This document shows, piece after piece, positions 34,764 through 44,521 of a stretch of DNA of 64,000 bases; the stretch's first letter is position 1, and the number at the start of each line of letters is the position of its first letter. This DNA is from [Clostridium] scindens (GTDB taxonomy: Bacteria; Bacillota; Clostridia; Lachnospirales; Lachnospiraceae). The stretch is from positions 3,673,501 to 3,737,500 of the forward strand of contig NZ_CP080442.1 in assembly GCF_019597925.1 (NCBI RefSeq), read 5' to 3'. A program made the position numbers and the translations under genes. Below the pieces are notes generated by a model that saw only the letters and a program-made list of their open reading frames with translations, was not told the DNA's origin and did no database searches.

Positions 34764-36044
34764 CTACAGGCATTTATCCAGTTCCTGCTCGCACAGAGGA
34801 TACTTCTTCACCGCAGGCTTCTCGATTCGCTTTCCTCTCATCACGACCATATATGGATTTCTGAGAGCGCCAAGATCCTCAATTGGACTTTCCTCCGTAA
34901 TAAGAAAGTCTGCGCTTTTTCCGGCCTCAATGCTGCCTGTCTCCTTCTCAATCCCAGCAATAGCGGCGTTGCGCTTGGTGGCTGTATACAGGGCGAATGT
35001 CTTGCTGACTCCTACATATTTGTGGAAATAATGCAGTTCTCTCCACATATCATAATGGGTTACAAATGGACAGGCGGTATCCGTGCCAAGCCCTACCGGA
35101 ATCCCTTCTGCAAGCGCTGCCTTGGCGCATCCGATGATCCCTTCCATGACTACATTGCCGTTATACCGCATCATTTCCGTGCTGTGTGTCAGTTCAGGGC
35201 TGAATTTCGCAAGGGGAAGCGCCGGGGATATCGTACAGATATGGCAGGCATTCTTCTCCCTGAATAACGCCAGGATCTCTTCATCCACTGCCGCTCCATG
35301 TTCAATGGTATCCACTCCGTTCTCCAGGGCTACCCTTACCCCTTCCGGGCTTTCTGCGTGGGCTGCCACACGCAAGCCCGCCTGATGAGCCTCCTCGCAG
35401 CATGCCTTGACATAAGCCGGAGGCATCTTAAGCGCGCCTGGCTCCCCTTTCTTCGTTGCATCCAGAACCCCGCCTGTTATCATAATCTTGATCCAGTCCG
35501 GCTTCTCTGCAATTATAGAGCGAACCAGCGTGCGGCATTCTTCCTCGCTTCCAGCCTCATAGGCAACGGAGCCGGCCATATGTCCTCCAGGAACAGACAC
35601 TGCCATGTTGGATACCAGCATCCGGGGACCCATGATCTTCCCTGCATTCACACGGTCGCGGATGATCGCGTCAAAATTGCCTAGCCCCCCAACCGTACGG
35701 ATCGTAGTAACGCCGGACAAGAGTTCCGTCTTCGCATAGTTCTCGCACATGCGCAGTCCTACCTTCTTTGTCAGGGCGTTCTTCATCACCAGTTTTGCCG
35801 CGGCCTTGCTGTCCTGCTCCTTTTTCTTTGGCGCTCCGCTGCCCGGAAGGTGCACGTGAAGATTGATAAGCCCGGGCATCAAGTATCTCCCTCCGAGATC
35901 GATGACCTTATCGCCGGGCTCCGGGACGATATCTCCTCCAATCTCCAGAATCTTCCCTTCCTCCTCCACCACCGTCATATTCTCCTGGGGGATCATATCT
36001 TCGCTTCCGTCCAATAATGTACAATGAATATATGCCGTCTTCAT
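34764..36044 (-). CDS. Amidohydrolase family protein (imidazolonepropionase-like)
   Basis: A 426-residue metal-dependent hydrolase. An N-terminal beta-sandwich half is followed by the barrel with the metal motif HVH in MPGLINLHVHLPGSG. A likely carboxylated-lysine or acid site lies in WIKIMITGGV, later histidines in AAHAESPEG and TIEHGA, and the final aspartate in GLGTDTACPF. This resembles the imidazolonepropionase/prolidase-like group, so it probably cuts an amide or cyclic amide. AAGGAG before 36044 sets the start; the longer frame runs back into the neighbouring binding-protein gene. Substrate unknown. Confidence 0.85.
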   Translation of the reverse strand: MKTAYIHCTLLDGSEDMIPQENMTVVEEEGKILEIGGDIVPEPGDKVIDLGGRYLMPGLINLHVHLPGSGAPKKKEQDSKAAAKLVMKNALTKKVGLRMCENYAKTELLSGVTTIRTVGGLGNFDAIIRDRVNAGKIMGPRMLVSNMAVSVPGGHMAGSVAYEAGSEEECRTLVRSIIAEKPDWIKIMITGGVLDATKKGEPGALKMPPAYVKACCEEAHQAGLRVAAHAESPEGVRVALENGVDTIEHGAAVDEEILALFREKNACHICTISPALPLAKFSPELTHSTEMMRYNGNVVMEGIIGCAKAALAEGIPVGLGTDTACPFVTHYDMWRELHYFHKYVGVSKTFALYTATKRNAAIAGIEKETGSIEAGKSADFLITEESPIEDLGALRNPYMVVMRGKRIEKPAVKKYPLCEQELDKCL

Positions 36045-36081
36045 AACTATCGCTCTCCTTTCCATTCCCCCTATCATACTC

Positions 36082-37140
36082 CTATTTATTCTTATAATCA
36101 ATAAACTCTTGTACATTATCAGCCGTAACTGGGGCGTGAGGCACGCGCACATATTGCCCCTTAAGTTCTGGCACTTCTTGCTTAGGGTCTTCTCCTTCGG
36201 CACAGGCGCATGCAATTCCCAGGATGCTTTCCGCCTGCCCTCTGGCATCATTCATGACCGTCCCCGCCATCTCTCCTTTGATAATCTTTTCCAGGCCATC
36301 CTCCGTCCCGTCTATGCCTACTACGATAGGGCCGTTTCCGCCGGACATCCCATTCTCTTCCAGCGCTTCTATGGCTCCCATCGCCATCTCGTCGTTATTG
36401 CTTAAGACCACTTCTATCTCACTTCCATACTGGCCTATCCATTCCTGCATCAATTCATACGCGGGAGACCGCATCCAGTTGCCAGTTCCGCTGGCAAGCT
36501 TCTCCGTCACGATCCCTTCGTTCAAGATCGTTTTCACAGAATACTCTGTGCGGATCAGGGAATCCTGATGGACCTGCTCGCCTTCCAGCATCACATACTG
36601 AAGCTTGCCATCTCCGTTCTTATCTATCCGGGACTCCTGGCTCTTCCAGGCATCTGCCACGATCTGCCCCTCCAGCTTTCCCGCTTCCCTGGCATCCGTC
36701 CCCACATAATAAGTCTGATCCCAGATCGCCATATCCTCTTCCACCGGCTCGCGGTTAAAAAAGATTATGGGAATGCCCGCTTCCTTCGCCTTATCTACGA
36801 TCACTGCCGCTACCGTACGATCTACCATATTCACGCAGATCGCGTCATAGCCTTTGCTGATAAAGTCATCCACCTGGTCATTCTGGCTGCTTTGGCTGTT
36901 CTTAGCATCCGCGATATTTACAACCACCTTTTTCCCCAGCTTCTCTTCTTTATCCTTGACCTCATTCTCCAGTGAAGCGCAGAGGGATGAGATGAATGCG
37001 TCGTCCCCTCGGTATATGGCCACTCCAATCTTTATCCCTGTCTTTTCTTCCTTCTTTTCAACTCCTGCGCATCCGGCCATCAAAGCCGCCAGGCACAGCG
37101 CCAGACAGATGCTGGCTATCCTGGATTTCATCTTCTTCAT
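36082..37140 (-). CDS. Galactose/glucose-binding-type lipoprotein (MglB paralogue)
   Basis: A 352-residue type I periplasmic-binding fold protein with a lipoprotein signal (lipobox LMAGC, C24). It keeps the calcium-loop segment DKNGDGKLQYVMLEGE typical of the galactose/glucose-binding protein and the hinge QDSLIRTEYSVK. It is clearly related to the mglB product of the same module but is separated from the transporter genes by the two-component system and is their last downstream neighbour. That suggests a sensing role, or a second substrate range, rather than the main uptake protein. Confidence 0.85.
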   Translation of the reverse strand: MKKMKSRIASICLALCLAALMAGCAGVEKKEEKTGIKIGVAIYRGDDAFISSLCASLENEVKDKEEKLGKKVVVNIADAKNSQSSQNDQVDDFISKGYDAICVNMVDRTVAAVIVDKAKEAGIPIIFFNREPVEEDMAIWDQTYYVGTDAREAGKLEGQIVADAWKSQESRIDKNGDGKLQYVMLEGEQVHQDSLIRTEYSVKTILNEGIVTEKLASGTGNWMRSPAYELMQEWIGQYGSEIEVVLSNNDEMAMGAIEALEENGMSGGNGPIVVGIDGTEDGLEKIIKGEMAGTVMNDARGQAESILGIACACAEGEDPKQEVPELKGQYVRVPHAPVTADNVQEFIDYKNK

Positions 37141-37152
37141 AACATTCCCTCT

Positions 37153-38127
37153 TTACTGAACAAATGGAAATAACAGCCTCTGGTTCTCTGTGGTATAGAT
37201 GCTTTCTCCGTCAATAACGGAAAAGTCTATCTCCCTTTCTCTTCCTGTATCCCGCAGATCTATGCCAAGCGCCTTTGTCGTGCTTAAATAGCCGGCGCTA
37301 TACTCGCTGGAGACTCCGATCGCGCTGATCTTTCCCTCTTCAAGATAGGAGATAATCTGGTTGGACTTTCCGATCCCATAGACCCTCGCATCACCTAAGG
37401 CGAGGCCTTCCTTCTTGATCTTTCCACACAGTTCCAGCTGAATGGTGCCAAACGTGATGATGGCCGATACGTCCGTCCTCTTCATTATATCCGGTACGGT
37501 TCCCGCCCATTTCTGCTCAGCCGCTGTCATCGAATATTCTTCTACTATGGCATTTTGCTCCTTAAGATAGTCCTTCACTCCCAGACAGGCTTCCTCCATA
37601 TCCGCATAATTCATATCCGACTTAAGCAGCAGTATCCTCCCGCCGCTTCCCACATCTTTGTGTACCTTGCGGGCAAGCTCCTCTCCCATCTTATAGTAGT
37701 CTACATGGACTCTTTCGATATCCTTTGCAGCCTCATCCCGTATCCAGGAATTGATCTGGACTATCGGAACCTGTTTTCCGACCTTCTTAAGCTCCTGCGC
37801 TACTTTTTTATCATCCAGCGGCTCGATCAGTATCGCCTCCGCTCCATTTTCCACTTCCTTCTCAATCAGCTTCTTCTGCTCTTTTGCTGTTATAGCAGGA
37901 TCAAATGCGGTTGCCGTGATCTCGCACTTATAATCTTTGGCCGCCTGTTCAATCCCCTGCTTGGCCGCCTGCTGGGTTTCTTCCACCGAATTGCTCCGAT
38001 AGAGATAGGAAATCTGGCGGATATGCTCTTCCTCCTGCCTGGGCAGCCCGTCCCACCCAAAGATAAACCAGGCGAAGAGTATCGCCCCTGCTGCTATCAG
38101 AAGCGCGTATTTGCGGTTCTTACTCAC
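37153..38127 (-). CDS. Membrane-anchored sugar-binding-type protein
   Basis: A 324-residue type I periplasmic-binding fold protein (VHKDVGSGGRILLLKSDMNY, then AIITFGTIQLELCGKI) held by one N-terminal helix (YALLIAAGAILFAWFIFGW) with no lipobox. I choose the GTG at 38127 because GGAGG lies eight bases before it. The frame runs further upstream inside the kinase gene. The start overlaps the kinase stop by 8 bp, so the two are translated together and probably act together, the binding protein giving ligand information to the kinase's extracellular domain. Confidence 0.8.
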   Translation of the reverse strand: MSKNRKYALLIAAGAILFAWFIFGWDGLPRQEEEHIRQISYLYRSNSVEETQQAAKQGIEQAAKDYKCEITATAFDPAITAKEQKKLIEKEVENGAEAILIEPLDDKKVAQELKKVGKQVPIVQINSWIRDEAAKDIERVHVDYYKMGEELARKVHKDVGSGGRILLLKSDMNYADMEEACLGVKDYLKEQNAIVEEYSMTAAEQKWAGTVPDIMKRTDVSAIITFGTIQLELCGKIKKEGLALGDARVYGIGKSNQIISYLEEGKISAIGVSSEYSAGYLSTTKALGIDLRDTGREREIDFSVIDGESIYTTENQRLLFPFVQ

Positions 38128-39946
38128 GCCGGCCACCTCCATCCTGTTCCATCTCCCCGACGGTCCGCGCCGGAATATGGATTCTAATCCTCGTTCCCTC
38201 ATCCGGCTCGCTCTCCACTTCCATGCCATAGTTCTGGCCAAAGTAAAGCCGTATCCTCTCCTGCACGTTATGGAAGCCTATGCCTGAGCCTTTCCCTCTG
38301 CCGGATTTCAAAGTCCCTCTCGCAAGCTCGTCCACCTGCTCCTGTGTCATTCCCGGTCCATTATCTTCTATCTCGATATACAGGGCAGCCTCTTTTACAT
38401 AAGCGTGGATAAATATTCTGCCGTCCCCATCCATATATTCCATTCCGTGATAGATGGAATTTTCCACAAGGGGCTGCACGATCAGTTTGATCGTGGCGCA
38501 CAGGGCAGCCTCCGGCTCCATCCGAATCTCGTAATCGAATTTGTTTTTGTATCGCACCTTCTGAATGATCAGATAATTTTCAGCATGCTGCAGTTCCTGG
38601 GCCACGGTTATGATATTCTTGCCTTTGCTCAGGCTGATCCTGAAAAGTCTGGCAAGCGCGGTTACCATGTCGATCGCGTCCTCGTACCGCTCGTTTTCGA
38701 TCATCCATATGATAGAATCCAGCGTATTATAAAGGAAATGCGGATTTATCTGGGATTGGAGGGCAGACATCTCGCTTTTCCGCTTGTCCTCCTGTTCCTT
38801 CACGATATCGTCCATCAGCTTCTTCATATTGTCAGCCATAGACTGAAGCGTCTGTCCCAAATGCCGGATCTCATAGGTACCTCCTATTTTCACCGTCGCG
38901 TTCAGGTTGCTTTTTTCCAGTTTTCTCACCGAGCGTTCCAACTGCTTGATGGGGTCAGCCACCCGGGAAGAGATAAACATATTTACAAAGATCAATATGA
39001 TAATTCCTATGATCGCCACAATCCAGATAAACTGGCTGTTCTGCATATAAGTAGTCGTAATATCCGAAGTCGGGGATACGCCGATGATCTTCCATCCCGT
39101 ATATCCCACCGTCTTGACCGTGATCTGCCGTTCTTTTCCTTCAAACCTTTCCATGTGGCTGCCTTCCGAATACCTGGCTGCCTTCTTGTTATTCTCCTTA
39201 ATGATTCCACCGTATATCAGCTGCTGGCGCGGGTGATAGATCAGTTCCCCGTTGCGGTCGATAATATATACGTAGCCGGATTCTCCTAAGTCCACGTTCT
39301 TGCATATCTGCTCAATCCCGGTAAAATTCATGTTAACCAGCATCACGCCGTGCACGATCTCTCCATCTTTGGTCATCTCTACAGAACGGCTTAAGGATAC
39401 GACCCAGTGATAGATATTGTCAGAGTTAACGAAGAGATTCTCTACATGAGGCGCTGAAAAATGTACATTCTCAATCTGCTCGTTGGCCTTAGTGAACCAA
39501 TCTTCAGATACCGGGTCGGCATTCGGCTTTGTCCGGCTTAACGGCTGGGCAGCGATCAAGTCCCCTTCATCGCTGAAAATTGCCACGCTCACCAGAGACG
39601 ACGCGTTGGCATCATACAGCAGCTTCATCTGGTCGCTGACATGCTCCATGCTGTCCTTTCCAAAGTCTGTATTCTTGATGATACTGTAATACATAGTATT
39701 GGAAATGCTCATCATGTTATGAAGATAAGTGTCCAGATTAAGGTTCATCTGATCCAGGACATTCTTGTTATTGATGATTGCCAAGCGTTCCGTTGATTTT
39801 ACGAACCTCTGGGAAAAGCCTGCTGCCACACCGATCATGACCGCAACCGCGACCAGCGTAAAAGATAGGGACAGTATGAACTGCAGGCTCCTTTTACGGT
39901 ATATATTTTTTACTTTTTCCAGTAAGCCGATTACTTTATCCGCCAT
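38120..39946 (-). CDS. Sensor histidine kinase, LytS/YesM type
   Basis: 608 residues: helix 1 (about 20-44), an extracellular double-Cache domain (45-300), helix 2 (306-326), HAMP (327-380), a His_kinase domain with the phospho-acceptor H403 in NPHFLYNTLDSII, and an ATPase domain with PLVENSIYHGME, IEDNGPGM and GIGFHNVQERI. It is typically paired with AraC-type response regulators for sugar sensing. It starts 12 bp after the regulator gene. Full length and all catalytic boxes present. Confidence 0.93.
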   Translation of the reverse strand: MADKVIGLLEKVKNIYRKRSLQFILSLSFTLVAVAVMIGVAAGFSQRFVKSTERLAIINNKNVLDQMNLNLDTYLHNMMSISNTMYYSIIKNTDFGKDSMEHVSDQMKLLYDANASSLVSVAIFSDEGDLIAAQPLSRTKPNADPVSEDWFTKANEQIENVHFSAPHVENLFVNSDNIYHWVVSLSRSVEMTKDGEIVHGVMLVNMNFTGIEQICKNVDLGESGYVYIIDRNGELIYHPRQQLIYGGIIKENNKKAARYSEGSHMERFEGKERQITVKTVGYTGWKIIGVSPTSDITTTYMQNSQFIWIVAIIGIIILIFVNMFISSRVADPIKQLERSVRKLEKSNLNATVKIGGTYEIRHLGQTLQSMADNMKKLMDDIVKEQEDKRKSEMSALQSQINPHFLYNTLDSIIWMIENERYEDAIDMVTALARLFRISLSKGKNIITVAQELQHAENYLIIQKVRYKNKFDYEIRMEPEAALCATIKLIVQPLVENSIYHGMEYMDGDGRIFIHAYVKEAALYIEIEDNGPGMTQEQVDELARGTLKSGRGKGSGIGFHNVQERIRLYFGQNYGMEVESEPDEGTRIRIHIPARTVGEMEQDGGGRRE

Positions 39947-39958
39947 AGTATTCCTCTG

Positions 39959-41593
39959 CTATTGTTGATCCTTAAGTCCCTTGCGGTATCTTGAGGGGGA
40001 TACTCCTACCTGCTTCTTGAATGCATAACTGAAATAATTCGGCTCCGAATATCCCACCTTTGCTGCAATCATGTATGTTTTCTCATCCGTCTCGTCCAGG
40101 AGGCGCATCGCTTCCTTCATCCGTACGTCCGTAAGATAAGAAATAAAATTGATTCCGGCCTCTTTCTTGAAAATCGTCGAGAAATAAGCCGGACTGATGT
40201 GCAGGCTGTCGCACAGCGCCTCCACCGAGAATTCCGCATCCGCGTAATTCTCATCCACGTACTGCCTGGCTTTTTCGACCAGCATTTTTCCAGAAGCCAT
40301 TCTTTCCTTCTGGATAAGGGCTCCAATCTGCCGACACGCCTGGATGAACCAGTCCTTGATCTCCTCCAGGGAATGGAGGCCCAGTACCGCCTCGATATAG
40401 TCCGACGCGCCTTTAAATACAACATTCGTATCCAGCTGATAGACGTTGACCAGCTTCATCAGCACCGTAAAAATCTCCAAAATATACATCTGGTACTGGC
40501 AGAACGGCAGGCGCGCCTGTTCCAGACGCTCAAAAAACCGGCTGATCTGCTTCTCTGCCTTTTCCATGTTATTGCTCTTTACGGCATTCATCAAAAGCCT
40601 CTCATCCTGCTCTTCCAATTGCAGCCTGGCAGTAGTGTCTTCTGGCTCCATATCCTTAATGTATGCCGCAAGCCTTCCTTCTTTTCTGAGCAGGGTGCTG
40701 TATTCCAGCGCATTCTGCGCTTCTTCAAAAGAATATTTTAATTCTTCAAATCGGCCGTAGATTCCTCCGATTCCGGCAGTGACGTCTGCGTCCGTAATCC
40801 GGCACGCTGCCTTGCAGGCCTCGTTTAACTCCTGGCACAGCAGGGATATCTGGGATTCCCATTCCAAAGCCACGATCAGGACTACATAGTTAAGATACAG
40901 AAAACTATACATTTCATGGTACTTTCCTATGATATCTTCTGCCGTTCTTTTTATCACGATCGGGATCAGTTCCTCTTCGCCCGCAAAGACGTTTTTCCTG
41001 ACAAAGGAAAGCGAATTCTCATTGGCAGACAGGACTGCTACCGTCTTATGCCTGGCGGAGAGGGACAGTCCATACTGGTTCATCTTAACTTCAATCTGCC
41101 TTGGGGTCATGCGCCCTTCGATCATGCTTATGAAAAACTGCTCCCGCAGAATGGGGAAACTCTCTTCATAACTCTTTCTTAAGATTGCGATGTCCCTTTT
41201 TCTTGCCAGTTCTTCATCCATCTTCTTTTTCAGCTTGATCAGCGACTCTTCCAGCTGCTTGGCGGAGATCGGCTTTAGTATGTATTCTTCCACCCCCAGA
41301 TTGATTGCTTTCTGTGCATATTCAAAATCATCAAAACCGGAAAACACGATAATCTTTACTGCCGGAAGTCTCTCAATCACCTTTTCGATGAATTCCAGGC
41401 CATCCATAAAGGGCATGCGGATGTCCGTCATGATGACATCCGGCTGGACCTGGTCCGCCTTTTCAAGAGCCTCCACGCCATTTTCCGCTGCCGCCGCGAC
41501 ATCATAGCCTAACTGGTGCCAGTCCAGCTTCTGGATCATTCCGTCCCGAATTTCCAGTTCATCGTCAACCAATAGTATTTTATAATATTCCAT
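39959..41593 (-). CDS. Response regulator, AraC-type (YesN-like)
   Basis: 544 residues: receiver domain (1-120) with the acceptor D57 in PDVIMTDIRMPFMDG and the E/D pair near residue 11, a long middle domain (130-430), and a C-terminal AraC-type helix-turn-helix pair (about 440-540, SVEALCDSLHISPAYFSTIF, VGYSEPNYFSYAFKKQVGVS). GGAGG precedes the ATG at 41593; the frame is open 58 codons further. Partner of the next gene. Likely targets are the mgl genes just upstream. Confidence 0.93.
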   Translation of the reverse strand: MEYYKILLVDDELEIRDGMIQKLDWHQLGYDVAAAAENGVEALEKADQVQPDVIMTDIRMPFMDGLEFIEKVIERLPAVKIIVFSGFDDFEYAQKAINLGVEEYILKPISAKQLEESLIKLKKKMDEELARKRDIAILRKSYEESFPILREQFFISMIEGRMTPRQIEVKMNQYGLSLSARHKTVAVLSANENSLSFVRKNVFAGEEELIPIVIKRTAEDIIGKYHEMYSFLYLNYVVLIVALEWESQISLLCQELNEACKAACRITDADVTAGIGGIYGRFEELKYSFEEAQNALEYSTLLRKEGRLAAYIKDMEPEDTTARLQLEEQDERLLMNAVKSNNMEKAEKQISRFFERLEQARLPFCQYQMYILEIFTVLMKLVNVYQLDTNVVFKGASDYIEAVLGLHSLEEIKDWFIQACRQIGALIQKERMASGKMLVEKARQYVDENYADAEFSVEALCDSLHISPAYFSTIFKKEAGINFISYLTDVRMKEAMRLLDETDEKTYMIAAKVGYSEPNYFSYAFKKQVGVSPSRYRKGLKDQQ

Positions 41594-41691
41594 CCAATCC
41601 TCCTGACAGTCTTTAAATTCAGATACTCCAAAAACTGCCATAATAAACATAGGCTTATTATAGCAGTTTTTATAAAGCGACTCAACAACGC

Positions 41692-42921
41692 TTATTTTTT
41701 TCTGTATTTCGACATATCGATCGCAACCGCGATAGCGATGATGATACCTTTGATCACCTGCTGCCACATCGGGCTGACCGCGATGAACTGAAGGCCGTAC
41801 TGGATTACGGTAAAGATCAGCACGCCGCTTACGATGCCGCTTACTTTTCCAACGCCTCCATTCAGAGATACGCCGCCTACAACGCAGGCCGCGATGGCAT
41901 CCAGCTCATAGCCGTTGCCATAGTTATTGGTGGCCCCGGCAGTCCTTGCCGCTTCCAGGACGCCGGCAACGCCGTACAGCACGGAAGCCAGAATGAAGAT
42001 TCCCATGATCGTCTTGAACACGTTGACGCCGGATACGACTGCCGCCTCCCGGTTTCCGCCGATGGCATACACGTTCTTTCCAAATACTGTCTTATTCAGG
42101 ATGAACCATACCAGAAGGACAAAGCAGATGGCGATTGGAACCAGCACGGATATTCCGGGGAAATCTCCGATCGCCAGCAGTTTCTTCTGTCCCAGCAGCA
42201 CGAAGTCCGGACGTACGCCGCCGATTGGCTGGGACTTGTTCGGCTCCATATCAAAGTACAGGGAGTTAGCGCCATAGACCATTACCTGTACAGCCAGAGT
42301 GGCAATGAATGGATGCATATCGTACTTTGCTACTAGAAAGCCGTTCAGAATTCCGAACAGGCCGCAGGCAATCACCGCGATTATGATAGGAACAATCAAT
42401 ACCATATGCGGCAGGTTTGGGAAGAACCGGTTGGCATAGTCCGCCGTCTGCAGCATGGATGTAGATACAACCGCCGCCAGGCCGACCATACGTCCTGCTG
42501 ACAAGTCCGTACCTGCGATCAAAAGCGTAAAACTGATGCCCAGAGCCACGATCATCTTGGTGGATGACTGGGTAAGGATGTCCAAAAGAACCGCCAGCTG
42601 CATGAATCTGGGCTGGATGATCATGATGACGATGATCATTACCAGCAATGCGATCATGATCGCGTTATTCGTCAGGAACTTCTTCCCGGTTCCTACGGAA
42701 AGTTCCACATCCATGCCTTTATACTGTCTGGCAAAACGCTGCCTCAGGCCGTAGAGCAAGGCCGCCGCCCCTGCCATTATGACATAGAGGCCAAGATCAT
42801 AGAATACGCCGGGATCCAGAAAATAATACAGGATAAATCCCAGGACCACCGCTGCCGCGCCAATGATTATAAACGTTGCGCCATATTTATTACGGGCAAC
42901 TACTTTTCCTTTCTTTTGCAT
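41692..42921 (-). CDS. mglC: Sugar ABC transporter permease (MglC-like)
   Basis: 409 residues with about ten transmembrane helices and the BPD_transp_2 pattern of galactose/ribose permeases (TLLIAGTDLSAGRMVGLAAV and ACVVGGVSLNGGVGKVSG). It is longer at the N-terminus than E. coli MglC (336). It follows the ATPase gene after 29 bp and uses the only permease of this module, consistent with a homodimer as in Mgl. Length and helix count support a working gene. Confidence 0.9.
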   Translation of the reverse strand: MQKKGKVVARNKYGATFIIIGAAAVVLGFILYYFLDPGVFYDLGLYVIMAGAAALLYGLRQRFARQYKGMDVELSVGTGKKFLTNNAIMIALLVMIIVIMIIQPRFMQLAVLLDILTQSSTKMIVALGISFTLLIAGTDLSAGRMVGLAAVVSTSMLQTADYANRFFPNLPHMVLIVPIIIAVIACGLFGILNGFLVAKYDMHPFIATLAVQVMVYGANSLYFDMEPNKSQPIGGVRPDFVLLGQKKLLAIGDFPGISVLVPIAICFVLLVWFILNKTVFGKNVYAIGGNREAAVVSGVNVFKTIMGIFILASVLYGVAGVLEAARTAGATNNYGNGYELDAIAACVVGGVSLNGGVGKVSGIVSGVLIFTVIQYGLQFIAVSPMWQQVIKGIIIAIAVAIDMSKYRKK

Positions 42922-42950
42922 ATATGTAATACCTCTCTTTCCTCTAAGTC

Positions 42951-44450
42951 CTACTGCATGAATTTTGTCGCGTAATTCATGACTTGTACGGAATCCGCCT
43001 CGCCGGAATCAAGGAAGCCTGTTACCCGCCCCTCGCACATTACCATGATCCGGTCTGACATTCCTAATAGTTCCGGCATTTCAGAAGAGATCATGATGAT
43101 GGATTTTCCTTGCTCCACCAATTTATGCATAATCGTATAGATCTCATATTTCGCGCCAACATCGATTCCTCTCGTCGGCTCATCCAGGATCAGGATGTCC
43201 GGATTCGTCAAAAGCCACCTGGCAAGCAGAACCTTCTGCTGGTTTCCGCCGGACAGGTTCTCCATATTCTCATCCATATTCGGCGTCTTCGTGCGCAGTT
43301 CTGCATTGGATGTCTCCGCTGCCTTCAGCCGCTCGCTATCCCGCAGGACGCCCCCATGGGCATATGCCTTCTGGTTTACGATTACCGTATTGTCAAGCAC
43401 GGAGAGAATCCCGAAGATTCCCGTTGCCCTCCGCTCTTCTGTAAGAAGCGCGATGTTCTCCCGGATAGCGTCCCTGGGAGATTTGATCTTCATCGGCTTT
43501 CCATCCTTTTCTATGGTGCCTTCCACGATCTCCCTCAGTCCGAATATGGCCTCCACCAGTTCCGTTCTCTGGGCGCCTACCAATCCGCCGATTCCAAGGA
43601 TCTCTCCTTTTTTGAGCTCGAAGCTGACATCCTGGAAGGACTTAGGAAGAGGCGAGCATAAGCCTTCTACTTTCAAGACCACCTCATCGGATGGCTGGTA
43701 TTCTTTTGGTGGGAAACGGTTCGTCATATCCCGTCCCACCATCCGGTTGATGATCAGATCCGTCGTAAGTTCCGAGGCATCCCATGTTCCTACATACTGC
43801 CCATCCCTCATGATCGTCACTTCATCTGCAATCTTTAATATTTCTTCCATCTTATGGGAAATGTAAATAATCGCGCATCCCTTATCCTGAAGCTTGCGGA
43901 TGATCTTGAACAGATGCTGCGTTTCATTCTCTGTCAGGGACGAGGTCGGCTCATCCATGATAATAATTTTTGAATTATAGCTAACCGCCTTTGCTATTTC
44001 TACAAGCTGTAGATTAGAGGCAGATAATGTTCCTGCTAATACCTCCGGATTAATATCCAGATCTACTTCTTCAAACAATTCTCTGGTCTTTTCAATCATT
44101 GCCTTCTTATTGACCGCGATCCCCTTCATCGGGAATCTGCCAAGCCATATATTTTCCATTACCGGCCTAAACCGGATCGGGTGAAGTTCCTGATGAATCA
44201 TAGAGACGCCCAGATCCAGCGCCTGCTTTGACGTCATGATCTTTTCCGGCTTTCCGTCCAGGACAATCTCGCCGCCATCCTCATGATAGATTCCGAACAG
44301 GCACTTCATCAGCGTTGATTTGCCGGCACCATTTTCGCCCATCAGCGCGTGGACGCTTCCCGGCCTCACTTTCAGGCTGACGTTGTCGAGAGCCTTAACG
44401 CCTGGAAAAACTTTTGTGATATTGTTCATTTCCAGTATATATTCTCCCAT
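42951..44450 (-). CDS. mglA: Sugar ABC transporter ATP-binding protein (MglA-like)
   Basis: 499 residues, two fused ABC domains. The first has Walker A GENGAGKSTLMKCLFGI with a weak signature (LSASNLQLVEIAKAV) and Walker B IIIMDEPTSSLT. The second has the degenerate P-loop GLVGAQRTELVEAIFG and a full signature LSGGNQQKVLLARWLL. That asymmetry is normal for Mgl/Rbs-type ATPases, in which one site is dominant. It powers import by the permease of the next gene. Confidence 0.93.
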   Translation of the reverse strand: MGEYILEMNNITKVFPGVKALDNVSLKVRPGSVHALMGENGAGKSTLMKCLFGIYHEDGGEIVLDGKPEKIMTSKQALDLGVSMIHQELHPIRFRPVMENIWLGRFPMKGIAVNKKAMIEKTRELFEEVDLDINPEVLAGTLSASNLQLVEIAKAVSYNSKIIIMDEPTSSLTENETQHLFKIIRKLQDKGCAIIYISHKMEEILKIADEVTIMRDGQYVGTWDASELTTDLIINRMVGRDMTNRFPPKEYQPSDEVVLKVEGLCSPLPKSFQDVSFELKKGEILGIGGLVGAQRTELVEAIFGLREIVEGTIEKDGKPMKIKSPRDAIRENIALLTEERRATGIFGILSVLDNTVIVNQKAYAHGGVLRDSERLKAAETSNAELRTKTPNMDENMENLSGGNQQKVLLARWLLTNPDILILDEPTRGIDVGAKYEIYTIMHKLVEQGKSIIMISSEMPELLGMSDRIMVMCEGRVTGFLDSGEADSVQVMNYATKFMQ

Positions 44451-44521
44451 GCCCTCACTCCTCCTTTAAAGCCAAGGGATGGAATCCTCCACCCCCTGGT
44501 TATGAATCTGCTGCATTTTCT

